This document shows, piece after piece, positions 8,815 through 16,531 of a DNA stretch of 21,153 bases (within the stretch, counting starts at the first letter, position 1; every line of letters starts with the position of its first letter). This stretch comes from Zopfochytrium polystomum (taxonomy: Eukaryota > Chytridiomycota > Chytridiomycetes > Chytridiales > Chytridiaceae), in NCBI GenBank assembly GCA_025765615.1, contig JAIVFJ010000588.1:1-21153 (forward strand), in the 5' to 3' direction. Position numbers and translations under genes: made by a program. A model generated the notes under the pieces. The model was not told where the DNA came from and did not search any database. It worked only from the letters and a program-made list of their open reading frames with translations.

Positions 8815-9928
8815 ATGGCTGCCGCCTCTCGGACACGCCCTCCTCGGCCTCGCCAGGGTTACAACGCCCCCGCCTCTCGGCTATTGTTCCTCGTCTTCAT
8901 CCTCCTCTCCTGCCTGCCCTCACTCGTTTTCGTCCAACACACCCCTGCTGATGCCGTTGCAAACGACAACGGAAACGATGGCCTCGTCGCCGCCTCCCCC
9001 ATCCTGGAAAGGGTACGAGCCCCATCGACCACCCCACCGTGTCTCGCTAGTGTCTCTCGCTGGCGCCTTCCCTGCCTTCGCCTTCCTATGCGCTGCTACC
9101 CCCAAACACTCCAGCCAGCCATTGCTGACCATGTTCCCCTTTGGTCATTAGCGCACTCAGAAACAAAGGGGTGCGGACATGAAAGCACCGTCCAAGTTCA
9201 GCACGACCGAGCAAGCCGTCGGCCTGGACAACCCAGGGAACCGCCGCGCCTTTTCGGGGCACATTGACAGGATCCCGAACGGCAAGTTTGGCGGCGCGGG
9301 CGGCGCCCAGCGCCACACGCTTGTGGAGAAGATTCAAGACCCGAGCCTGACCACGAGGCAGTCGACCGGCCACCGGATGGACAACGAGATGCCGTACAAC
9401 GGTAGGGCGAAATTGGCCGTTCAGAAAAACACGTCGGGGGTGAGTCCGTTTCTTTTTTCCTTCTCCCGCGTCTCGTTATATACCTCCCACCGGCCCACCC
9501 ACCCAACTTCGCGTTGGCCTCGTCTAAGACCACCTTCGAATTACTTTCTTTCTTCTTTTTTTCTTTCAACAAATCCAACAACGGACGAAAAGGGTGCTCG
9601 CGGAAACACTGTTGCCCAAGTGTCCTGGCCACAAGACGCAAAGCCCGGCCCGCGTCAAATAAAGGCTGCGCTTAAGCAGTCGGCTCAATCTGGCAAGCAG
9701 GTCAACTTCAACCCCACGCCAAAGGAGCTGCAGGCTTACCAGCACAGGCAAAAGATGCAGCAGAACAAGGGCACTCAGTCGAGCTTGGGCAAAGCGTGGG
9801 CCGAAAAGCAGAAATCTCAAGAGGGCGTAGCCGAAAAAGCGGCTAATATGAAGTTGAAAGAGGATCGAACAGCACGGAGGCAGGCAAACTCGGCCTACAA
9901 ACAGCAGCAGAAGAATGGCAAAAAGTGA
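8815..9928 (+). CDS. Signal-peptide or signal-anchor protein, three exons, function unknown
   Basis: I do not recognise the family. Exons 8815-9012, 9152-9439 and 9593-9928 join at phase 0 and give about 273 residues. The start is ATGG in a CAAGC context, with no coherent coding upstream. Residues 1-22 are Arg-rich (AAASRTRPPRPRQGYNAPA), followed by a hydrophobic segment LLFLVFILLSCLPSLVFV, consistent with a cleaved signal peptide or an uncleaved type II anchor. The rest is hydrophilic and rich in Gln, Lys, Gly and Asn, with EQAVGLDNPGNRRAFSGHID and PTPKELQAYQHRQKMQQNKG, and a basic helical C-terminus (KLKEDRTARRQANSAYKQQQ). Intron 1 has a GTACGA donor, a CTGAC branch-like site and a CATTAG acceptor; intron 2 has a GTGAGT donor and a long pyrimidine tract. 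There are no frame breaks. It is the best-supported intact gene here. Confidence 0.7.
9013..9151 (+). other. Intron 1 of the 8815 gene
   Basis: 139 nt, GTACGA...TCATTAG, with CTGAC about 27 nt before the acceptor. Removal joins ...SPILER to RTQKQRGADMK at phase 0, switching from frame 1 to frame 2, which explains the two overlapping open frames. Confidence 0.7.
9440..9592 (+). other. Intron 2 of the 8815 gene, length divisible by three and stop-free
   Basis: 153 nt, GTGAGT donor, T/C-rich tract from about 9545 to 9569, acceptor GAAAAG. The reading frame stays open through it, so an unspliced mRNA would add 51 residues (Ser/Arg/Pro-rich, with a TTDEK end) without a frame change. Splicing is favoured by the consensus donor and the pyrimidine tract. 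Confidence 0.65.
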
Positions 9929-10535
9929 AACATCACAAAGCATCCCCAAAATGTATTATGTTCATCTTTGTGAGAAACTAACAGAACTAAAGAAAAAGAA
10001 AGCGCAAGTGAAAAGCTTTTTTAGATACTGATCACTCCACCAAAACGCCGAATCAGCCCACTCCGCTCGAGCAAGAGTAGGGCAAAGGAAGGGGGACCTC
10101 CATAGAGGGCGTTGGTCGATTGATGGCATTGATGGCGTGGAAGTCTTTGTGGGATGAGGATAAACTGAATGGTCATTGGAGGGGAGAGGTAGACTCTCCG
10201 ATAGTAAGCACCGATGGACTAGAGGTCAGTGGGGAGGCGACGACGATTGGAGGCCCTCCAGGCGTCCACCATCTGTGGGGCGGTTGCTCCCGAGTTTACG
10301 GGGGGGGGGCGGTGTGAGGTGAACGGATAGTGCTTTTCGCACTGAGGGTGACAACGCGGACGTTCAAAAAAGTGGAGGTGATTGATGACTGGCATCAACC
10401 CGCAACACCTCCTACTGTTTCAAATTCCGTCACATTTTACCAACCAAAACTTGATGCTGTAACCACTGTGACGGCCTACAACCCCGCATCACCACCGAAT
10501 CTTTTTCGTTCCAGACAAGATCCACTAATCTCCCC
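9929..10535. other. Intergenic, no gene seen
   Basis: The 3' region of the 8815 gene has no clear AATAAA close by. A G9-10 run lies at about 10301-10310. Short frames here show no recognisable features. Confidence 0.45.
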
Positions 10536-10928
10536 TCACAGAGCTGAAATAAGCGCGGAAAGCTCGCGGAGGCAGTCGAGAGCAGTGGGTCGAAGTTTTG
10601 GATCCTCGGCGGTCATTTTCGAGACAAGCGCCTTGAAGTCTTCCATCCTTGGGAATGGCCCCCATGCGTCCAATTTCTGTGCACCAAAAAAAAAAAAAAA
10701 AAAAAAAAGAAGAAGCAGAATGAACGTGAGAGTGGTGGAAATTCACCTTGGACGGTTAATGACGCCTGCGTTGAAGACGTCGAATTTGTAAGCATCGTAC
10801 GGCGCGCTACTCGCGGCCGTAGAAGTAGCGGCCCCTTGTGTCGAAACGAACCGTGGGTGAGTCGACGATTGACGCAAATTCCAGGTCCAAGAGCGCTGCG
10901 TGACGTTGAAGAAGGCGTTGAGCGACAT
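10536..10928 (-). pseudogene. Protein kinase C-lobe fragment, two exons, phases do not match
   Basis: The minus-strand exon from ATG 10928 contains SSAPYDAYKFDVFNAGVINR, resembling kinase subdomain IX (the D.w..G block). A second stretch at 10676-10536 reads KLDAWGPFPRMEDFKALVSK and MTAEDPKLRPTALDCLREL before TGA, the 'M...dP..RPta' block of subdomain XI. Between them is a plausible 70-nt intron (GTGAAT donor at 10746, CACAG acceptor at 10677). This donor leaves two bases while the second exon needs phase 0, so one base is off; an alternative GTCATT donor at 10763 restores phase but drops four residues of the block. No N-lobe or catalytic HRD/DFG motif was found upstream, so the piece is truncated. 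Family membership is likely from motif spacing; function as a kinase is excluded for this fragment. Confidence 0.5.
10677..10746 (-). other. Short intron with a 23-nt T tract (minus strand)
   Basis: The minus strand reads GTGAATTTCC, a CTCAC branch-like site, then 23 consecutive T (A on the plus strand, 10686-10708) and GGTGCACAG. The homopolymer acts as a very long polypyrimidine tract right before the acceptor. Confidence 0.5.
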
Positions 10929-11351
10929 TCTTCAAAGCAAAGAGTGGACGGGACAGCTAAAACACTCCTCTACTCGTCAAACTATCAAGAGCTGGGAAGT
11001 CTCCAACCTGTGCCAAACTTGTCTAACAAAGATTCATTAAGCAGAGCAGACTTGTTGGCGCTTTTGGCGCTGGCTTTTCGGAAAATCCACCGATCTGGCA
11101 CCGCCAAGGACGTCGCCGACCGCCAAAAGGCTCGACATTGTGGAGTCCTGCCGGTTTGCCGCGACAGTCGACTCCTTATCCTCGCCCAGTGGCCCGAAAG
11201 TGCACCAACAACTGTCTAGCGGCGAGGGCGGCGAGGGCGGCGAGCGTCATTGTCCCACCAGGAGCGAGATGCGCAGGCGTGCCATCGGCAAACGTGATTT
11301 AAGAGACTAAATTTGGATGAGAACCAACCTTCGCTCATGCAACTCGTTTGA
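10929..11351. other. No convincing gene
   Basis: An open plus-strand frame (10836-11219) overlaps the kinase-like exon antisense and shows no domain. Around 11217-11242 the phrase ggcgagggc is repeated in tandem about three times. Confidence 0.4.
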
Positions 11352-11624
11352 GCGATAGCCAGACGGTTCTCGCCAGACGGTTCGATCAAGACCAACCGAG
11401 GATTCTGCCTCGACAACACCAATGGGCAGCTGGTCGATGGGGTTTTTGACTGCAACGGCACACCGGCGGAAAAGTGGGTTTACCGCTGCGACGGAAGTAT
11501 CTTCAACCTGCAGTCGCAGAGGTTTCTGGACAATGACTCGGGCTGGCAACAGAACGGAAACCAGGTCCAGCTGTGGAAGTGTCAGAAGGGAATCCCTAGA
11601 CATATCCATCCAGGCCCTACTTAG
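11352..11624 (+). pseudogene. Ricin-B-type (beta-trefoil) lectin domain fragment
   Basis: Frame 3 reads FSPDGSIKTNRGFCLDNTNG, then GVFDCNGTPAEKWVYRCDGS and IFNLQSQRFLDNDSGWQQNG ending NQVQLWKCQKG. These are two consecutive units of a carbohydrate-binding beta-trefoil, with CLD, DCNGTP..KW and VQLWKC at the usual spacing; the first QxW is EKW. Such domains bind galactose-type sugars and are often attached to secreted glycosidases; nothing toxic is implied and no catalytic domain is present. The reading is open from a stop at 11349. Homology ends at 11594, exactly where an interspersed repeat starts, and the frame stops inside that repeat at 11622. A CAGACGGTTC duplication lies at its 5' end, and upstream exons are not seen. 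Confidence 0.65.
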
Positions 11625-11876
11625 TGAAAGAGGGGCCACTATCAAGTCCACACTATCAAGTCCACTATCAAGTCCATTATTGAGTCCATTTTGTGTCTCC
11701 TTAATTGTTTTTTGTGTCAATTTTATTGTTTTTGTTATGGTTTTCATTCACTATTGAGTCCACACATATGGACTCAACATGGACTCAATGTGGACTCATA
11801 TGAGGCCAAGCCTAATTGTTTTTTTTGTCAATTTTTTCATTTTGTCATTGTTTTCCACCAGGGCCAAAAAAACTAA
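11595..11876 (+). mobile_element. Interspersed repeat, copy 1 (MITE-like, 282 bp)
   Basis: This shares its whole length with 18844-19116 in the same orientation, starting CCTAGACATATCC and ending GGGCCAAAAA.ACTAA. Both contain tandem ACTATCAAGTCC units (three here, two in copy 2), T-rich blocks and a perfect stem-loop (TTGAGTCCA, spacer CACATA, TGGACTCAA). A weak inverted similarity joins TTAGTG....GGGGCC near the 5' end with the reverse complement of the 3' end. No coding capacity. Non-autonomous element is an inference; no clear target-site duplication was found. Confidence 0.55.
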
Positions 11877-12100
11877 GTCCGCAGTGACCACCCGCGCTTT
11901 GAGCTCTCCCACCGGCACAAAGATGACGTGATACGACGTTCTAAGTGTCACATCTCTAAGCTAGAATTGCGAGAGGATTCCGAATCTGCAAAAAAAACTG
12001 CGGATCAATTAGTGGCAAGCATGGAATATTGCTGGTTTTTCTGAAAACTCCAGATCCAAAAAACACTCCTGCTCAGGAAATGTTTTGGAGGAGGCTGTCC

Positions 12101-12716
12101 ACCGCTGTTTCGACGCCGGAATAGTGTTCTAAACGTGTGGTTTACTTACTGGTCCTGCCCTCACGTCCTGGGCTTGGGTCTGTGCAAGGGTAAACTTGGC
12201 CTCAAAGAATTTCCGATTTTTTTTTCTTCGGCCCTCACTTAGAAATTTTTTCCAGGATGGTGGTGGACGGCGGTAGGAGTATGATAACGTGTTGATCGGT
12301 CAAAAGTACATTAGAAAGGTGCTAACGTCGAGGTCCTGGTGGTTTCTATTAAGGAACCTTTGCAGTGCAAGGTTGGCCCAAAAAAAAAAAATTGGTCCTC
12401 ACTTATAATTTTTTTCTGAAAACACAGTCCACCGCCGTTTCGACGCCGTAATCGTGTTCTACACATGTGGTTTGCTTACTGGTCCTTCCCTCACGTCCTG
12501 GGCTCGGGTCTGTGCAAGGTAAACTTGGGCTCAAAGGATTTTTGATTTTTTTTTTCAGCCCTCACTTAGAACTTTTTTCCAGAACGGCAGTGGACAGCTG
12601 TGGGAGTATGCTAAATGTGCTGATCAGTCAAAAATACATTAGAAAGGTGCTAAAGTCGAGGTCCTGGCAGAGGTTTCTGTTAAGTAACCTTTGCAGGTCA
12701 AGGTTGGACCAAAACG
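12101..12716 (+). repeat. 330-bp tandem duplication
   Basis: The unit at 12101-12385 recurs at 12431-12716 with an offset of about 330 bp. Anchors include ACCGC(T/C)GTTTCGACGCCG, TTACTGGTCCT.CCCTCACGTCCTGGGC, a T-run followed by CCCTCACTTAGAA, and TACATTAGAAAGGTGCTAA. By eye identity is about 80-85%, so the duplication is not recent. A third partial motif (CCTCACTTATAATTTTTTTCTGAAAAC) lies between the copies. No protein reading is convincing. Confidence 0.85.
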
Positions 12717-12738
12717 ACTTAGACAAATCTATCTGGCG

Positions 12739-12776
12739 GCCGATCAGTGCCAACGAAGCCGATCAGTGCTAACGAA
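12739..12776 (+). repeat. 19-bp direct repeat, two copies
   Basis: GCCGATCAGTGCCAACGAA is repeated head-to-tail with one T/C difference, just before the ATG at 12794. Confidence 0.9.
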
Positions 12777-12793
12777 GCCGGTCCGTGGCAGCG

Positions 12794-13650
12794 ATGGCCG
12801 GATGGCCGTGGAGGCGGCTTGGGGTGAGTAGTATCACAGTGAGGATAAAGGGCTTCGATAGCAAGCAGGGCAAGACGCTTACGGCCGTCTACTTCACGCC
12901 CCCTCTCCAGATTCCTTCAGCATCCGACAGGCCCACCTACCAACCGCAAATGGGCACCGCGCCGCCACCCCCACCACCAACCGAACCTCCCTACCAAGTC
13001 ACCTTCAACGACGCGGAAGCTTGAAGCTTCAACTGCTGCATCTACTCAGTCATCTTCCCTGTGATCCCAGTAATGCTCCACTTCCTCCTCAAGGGCTACT
13101 TCCCCAGGCCACAGCGAGCAATCTTCGACGACGCTGCAATCCGCTACAGCGACGCGCCAACCATGCAACTGCAGAACGTGAACCGCGTGGCGCTGTCGCG
13201 GCGGGTGTGCTGTTGGTGCATCGGGGAGCCGATGCTCTTTGTTTCGGACACGCGCGGGGACAAGCCCGTCTCCCTGGAGGCTCCGCGGCGGCCGTGGGAG
13301 GTGCGTGACAAGATGTTCTTCTGTAACATTAAGCAGGAGTCGTGGCATTCTTCTCAAGGTTTCCTTCCCGAGCCTGTCTCTGTTACCCCTCTCTTCCAAA
13401 AAACTTTCATGGTAAGGTCCAGCCGCGTGTTGACACTCTAAACCTTAACAAGGACAACAACAACTCGCCGCAACGGTTTGGGTCCAGCGACGTGCAGCCT
13501 CTCCTGGACCGGCGATGAGACATTGCGATGCTTGTTGAGCAGCTTAATGCCGCTGACGACGGTGGCGGCGCCGACAACGACATTTCGCGCCTCCGCTCGG
13601 CGCTGTCCCTTGCCAACGTAGGTCGCTCGAAGAGCCTGCAAGGCTTCTGA
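12794..13650 (+). pseudogene. Two-exon membrane-protein-like gene with two in-frame TGA codons
   Basis: I do not recognise the family. From ATG 12794 frame 2 reads MAGWPWRRLGVSSITVRI, a proline run (MGTAPPPPPPTEPPYQVTF), then TGA at 13022. It goes straight on in frame with SFNCCIYSVIFPVIPVMLHF, a likely membrane segment, then LLKGYFPRPQRAIFDDAAIR and a Cys-rich RVCCWCIGEPMLF. A GTGCGT donor at 13301 and an AAG acceptor at 13416 (116 nt, pyrimidine-rich) join RPWE to VQPRVDTLNLNKDNNN at phase 0. A second TGA lies at 13516, before DIAMLVEQLNAADDGGGADN, and the reading ends at TGA 13648. A change from CGA (Arg) explains both stops. A second GTGAGT after 'RRLG' could instead begin an intron. Confidence 0.4.
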
Positions 13651-13865
13651 AGTGCAAGTAAAAAAGCATTCTCGTGATAGGTACACGTTTCTGTTTTAAT
13701 AGCGCAGAAGAATTCAAACAAACAAGTGCATCAACTTAAGTAGACAAGCGTATCTGATGATGAGGAATGTGGTATAATACATACGCACTGTTGTGGTCCA
13801 ACGCCGGCTTCGGCGGCGTCCGAACCCCGTCGGAGCGTCGGAGCTTTTCTCGTCGGCGTCGGAGC

Positions 13866-13888
13866 GCTGCCGACCGAAGGTCGGCAGC
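13866..13888. repeat. Perfect 10-bp hairpin
   Basis: GCTGCCGACC and its exact reverse complement GGTCGGCAGC are separated by GAA. It sits within a GC-rich stretch full of related CGGCGTCGGAG motifs. It could form a very stable stem in RNA or single-stranded DNA; no T-run follows, so it is not a bacterial-type terminator. Confidence 0.8.
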
Positions 13889-14182
13889 ATCCGCCATAGG
13901 CCGAGAAGGTGGTGCTGCGGGACGTTGGCGGATCGGACAGCGGTTGTCGGGGTGGGCGACGCCTCCACCCAGTTCGGTGACGCTCAACAGGCTCGAGGTT
14001 GGCGACGCTGCAACGCTGGTAGTTATCTCCTTCGACGACCACGCCGCAGCCGCACACTTGACGTGCGAGGCGTCCCTGATGGCGATCTTTTTTGCCTCAT
14101 CCCTTGCCCTCCGTCCTTGCTGTTTCTCACGGCAAGAGAGTCGCGCCATCAGCGGTGCGTCATCAACGACTGGGCCATCAGC

Positions 14183-14503
14183 ATGCGCGAGGTCACGTTA
14201 AGCGGCTGCTTCGGGCTCCTGAACGAGTTGTCGCTGGACAGGGTCGCAGCCGTGCTGGAACCCACTCCGTGGTGCGCAGCCGTGGTTTGGGCGGCGCCTT
14301 ACTTGCGGAACGTGGTATTCACGGTGCAGGGCGTCAAGGGTCCTGAGTTCGCCAAGGCTTTTACGTCGATGCTGACGGTGAAGGATGCGGTGGCTGTGAA
14401 GGAGCCGATTGAAGTGAGGAAAAGAGCGCTCATGGAAAGGATCTCGCAGATATTGACAGAGGCTATAGGCCTTGACCGATCTTGCTGCTACGACAGCCAT
14501 TGA
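14183..14503 (+). CDS. Unrecognised short coding region
   Basis: Frame 2 from ATG 14183 gives 106 codons with protein-like composition: MREVTLSGCFGLLNELSLDR, AAPYLRNVVFTVQGVKGPEF and a helical, charged end (EVRKRALMERISQILTEAI) before TGA. An upstream stretch in frame 3 (LNRLEVGDAATLVVISFDDH, about 13983-14042) also looks coding, so an intron or a frameshift between about 14080 and 14160 may join them. I know no matching family. Confidence 0.35.
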   Translation: MREVTLSGCFGLLNELSLDRVAAVLEPTPWCAAVVWAAPYLRNVVFTVQGVKGPEFAKAFTSMLTVKDAVAVKEPIEVRKRALMERISQILTEAIGLDRSCCYDSH

Positions 14504-14819
14504 ACCGCCGCCAACGGGCACAAAAGATGGCGAGAGGATTTGAGTGGGTTGAGAGAATCGTTGTTTTTTAGTATTGTATTGTTCAGTACGCCCCTAGCAA
14601 AAGTTTTCGTTCATGTCCCAAACCATAGGCGGTCCAGAAACTTTTTTTCAGTTTTGATTGTTTCTTATAAAAACTTGTACATGCATGGTACCGTCAAAGA
14701 GCGTGGTGTTGCATAAAACGGGCGGCCCTGCTGTGACTGGAACGGCTTCTCATTGTTTGTTTTTTCCCAGAAGTATGGGAATTAGTAGAAAGTTATATCC
14801 CCACTAAAGTGGTGAGGTC
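14504..14819. other. Intergenic, no gene seen
   Basis: T-rich blocks (14641, 14758) and nothing else recognisable. Confidence 0.4.
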
Positions 14820-15005
14820 ATGTGCACGAAGAAAGCTGATCTGAGTGAGTTTGCAGAGAAATATAGCGGGGTATTCATTTCAGACTTCAGTGGGTATCCC
14901 ATGAAGCTGATGCACGTTGGGAACCTCGAGTACCTCGATGAGTGGAAAAGGCTGCGGTACGAGGACGAGCACAGAGTCAAGCCAGAGACTATGTCTGAAT
15001 CCTGA
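14820..15005 (+). CDS. Small unrecognised ORF, 61 codons
   Basis: ATG 14820 to TGA 15003. It reads as a plausible acidic/aromatic peptide (KKADLSEFAEKYSGVFISDF, then SGYPMKLMHVGNLEYLDEWK). No signal peptide or membrane segment. It may be an orphan exon: there is an AG just upstream (gtggtgag) and a GT-containing region downstream. No family assigned. Confidence 0.3.
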   Translation: MCTKKADLSEFAEKYSGVFISDFSGYPMKLMHVGNLEYLDEWKRLRYEDEHRVKPETMSES

Positions 15006-15604
15006 CCAGAAGTTGCAGGAGACGCGAAGTGTGGTAGACTTTCGACGGCACAGAGCTAGAAAGGTTTCTTAGCAGAAACGCAGGGTACACACATCTGCTC
15101 TCACAAATAAAAACCAAACTATTGTCACGAAGAAGGCAGATGCAGGTCGTGGTTTGTTTCCTCTTGTAAACCATTTCGCACTAACTTTCAGTCAACGAGT
15201 CTGTATGAGCCACCAACACAGCTTCCTGCCGCCACCCACTTGTTCCAACCTTGCAACCCACCGCAACTGTTGTGACATCCAAAACAGAAGCCAAACATCC
15301 TGAGACAGCCAACTGTAAAATTGCAACCCTGGTCTTTCTGGGAGACTAAGACACCCTGTTGCATCACCCTGATGAGGGCAAAACTCCATTGAGTATGTGA
15401 GCAAAGAAGGGGCTATGGCTCTGGATCAATTCCTATCAACTTGTCAGTGTAAAGCACATTGACGTGGTGTGGTGTCTGGCCTGTGGAATGAAACCTTGAA
15501 AACCTTATCAAGTACTTGTACATCTCTTAAATACCATCATGAGGGTACAAAGGGGTTAGACAATCTTGAATACAGTACAACCCATTTATGGGTACTCCAA
15601 CAAT
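15006..15604. other. Intergenic, no gene seen
   Basis: Only scattered short frames. A CTGATGA at about 15370 is not followed by a GAAA strand and is not a ribozyme core. Confidence 0.4.
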
Positions 15605-15675
15605 GGAGGCAGTGGGGTTCGAACCCACGGCATCTCGCATGCAAATCGAGCTATCTACCACTGATATATACCCCC
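15605..15675 (-). tRNA. tRNA-Ala (UGC) or tRNA-derived copy
   Basis: The minus strand folds as a 71-nt cloverleaf. The acceptor GGGGGTA pairs with TGCCTCC and includes a G3:U70 wobble, the alanine identity pair. The D arm is TATC/GATA around AGTGGTA. The anticodon arm is CTCGA-TTTGCAT-GCGAG with one mismatch at 31:39 and anticodon TGC. The T arm GTGGG-TTCGAAC-CCCAC is perfect. No intron. The A box is atypical because position 10 is T instead of G, although the D stem remains paired. No T4 terminator follows closely. A working gene or a young tRNA-derived repeat are both possible. Confidence 0.6.
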
Positions 15676-16078
15676 CTCATCTCTGAGGCTGAGCTTAAAC
15701 AAATCACAGATAATCAAGTACCAAAAACAAAGAAGCCCCTCTTAGAGTCTGTCAGGGTACTGGCCTGCTGCACCAACTGTCTGCCCCTACCATTCATAAC
15801 AGAGTTTTCTTCTCTTTCTCTCCAAGTTGGGGAGAAGGACCACCCACAAACGCGCATCTCCACTTCCTTCACTCATTCCACTCACTCACTCATAGTAGAC
15901 TTTTTACAGCATAGACTGGGAACCACTGGAAGGGGATGTGCTTGCATCGAATCCAGCCAAGTGTCCTAGTGGAAGGAGGTATACAGCAAAATCCATCAGT
16001 CAGAGATCCCTTAAGAGGGAGAGACTACTACTCACTTTTGGCAATGCAGCTACTGGGCTAAATGTGCAGTGCACAATT
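15676..16078. other. No gene seen; part of a dispersed repeat near 15850-15905
   Basis: The stretch catctccacttccttcactc and its flanks resembles 21087-21150 at roughly 80% by eye. Nothing coding. Confidence 0.4.
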
Positions 16079-16168
16079 AAGCAAAGTGGGATTCAAGCCC
16101 ACGCCTCTGGAGAGACCAGAGCCTTAATCTGGTGCCTTAGGCAGTTAGGCCAACTCGACCATCTTCCC
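16079..16168 (-). repeat. tRNA-Leu (AAG)-like sequence, degenerate
   Basis: The minus strand has a perfect anticodon arm CCAGA-TTAAGGC-TCTGG (anticodon AAG), a long variable arm and a perfect T arm GTGGG-CTTGAAT-CCCAC, all leucine-type. The D loop is several bases too long, and the acceptor GGGAAGA pairs poorly with TTTGCTT. It is more likely a tRNA pseudogene or the head of a SINE than a working gene. Confidence 0.5.
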
Positions 16169-16531
16169 ATTGGACATGCAGCCAAGTGCTTAGGGTCCAC
16201 TCTGGCAGCTACTGCACTTTGGTCTTGCTGCACATGTGCTACTGCGTGTGAATCCCAGCAGTTGCACCCAATTTTGTTCAAATTTGATTCTTCAAGAGGC
16301 AAACTGTGAGCTAACCACAGGCACTGTTGGCCATTGCAGGTATTGCAGGTGGGTACCCCCCCTCATTGGGGGCAGCTTGCAGCAGTCCTTCGGGCTTTGA
16401 ACCTCCTCAAATATTTCAGCCCAGTAGGTGCTCTGTGGCTTTGGTGGGGTCTATGTGAACAAGGGCAAGGCCATAACAGGAAACTGATGAGGGGCAAATG
16501 CTTTATTCCACGCTGCCCCAGTGTGCATCTA
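16169..16531. other. No gene seen
   Basis: A C7...G5 short hairpin at about 16355-16370 is the only structure noticed. The repeat pattern ttgcaggt recurs near 16336-16350. Confidence 0.35.

Noticed and set aside
10836..11219. 127-codon plus-strand ORF
   Set aside because: It overlaps the kinase-like exon antisense and has no domain or composition support.
15366..15395. Hammerhead ribozyme at CTGATGA
   Set aside because: No GAAA strand follows the would-be stem II.
16079..16168. Functional tRNA-Leu
   Set aside because: The acceptor stem pairs poorly and the D loop is too long, so it is listed as a tRNA-like repeat.
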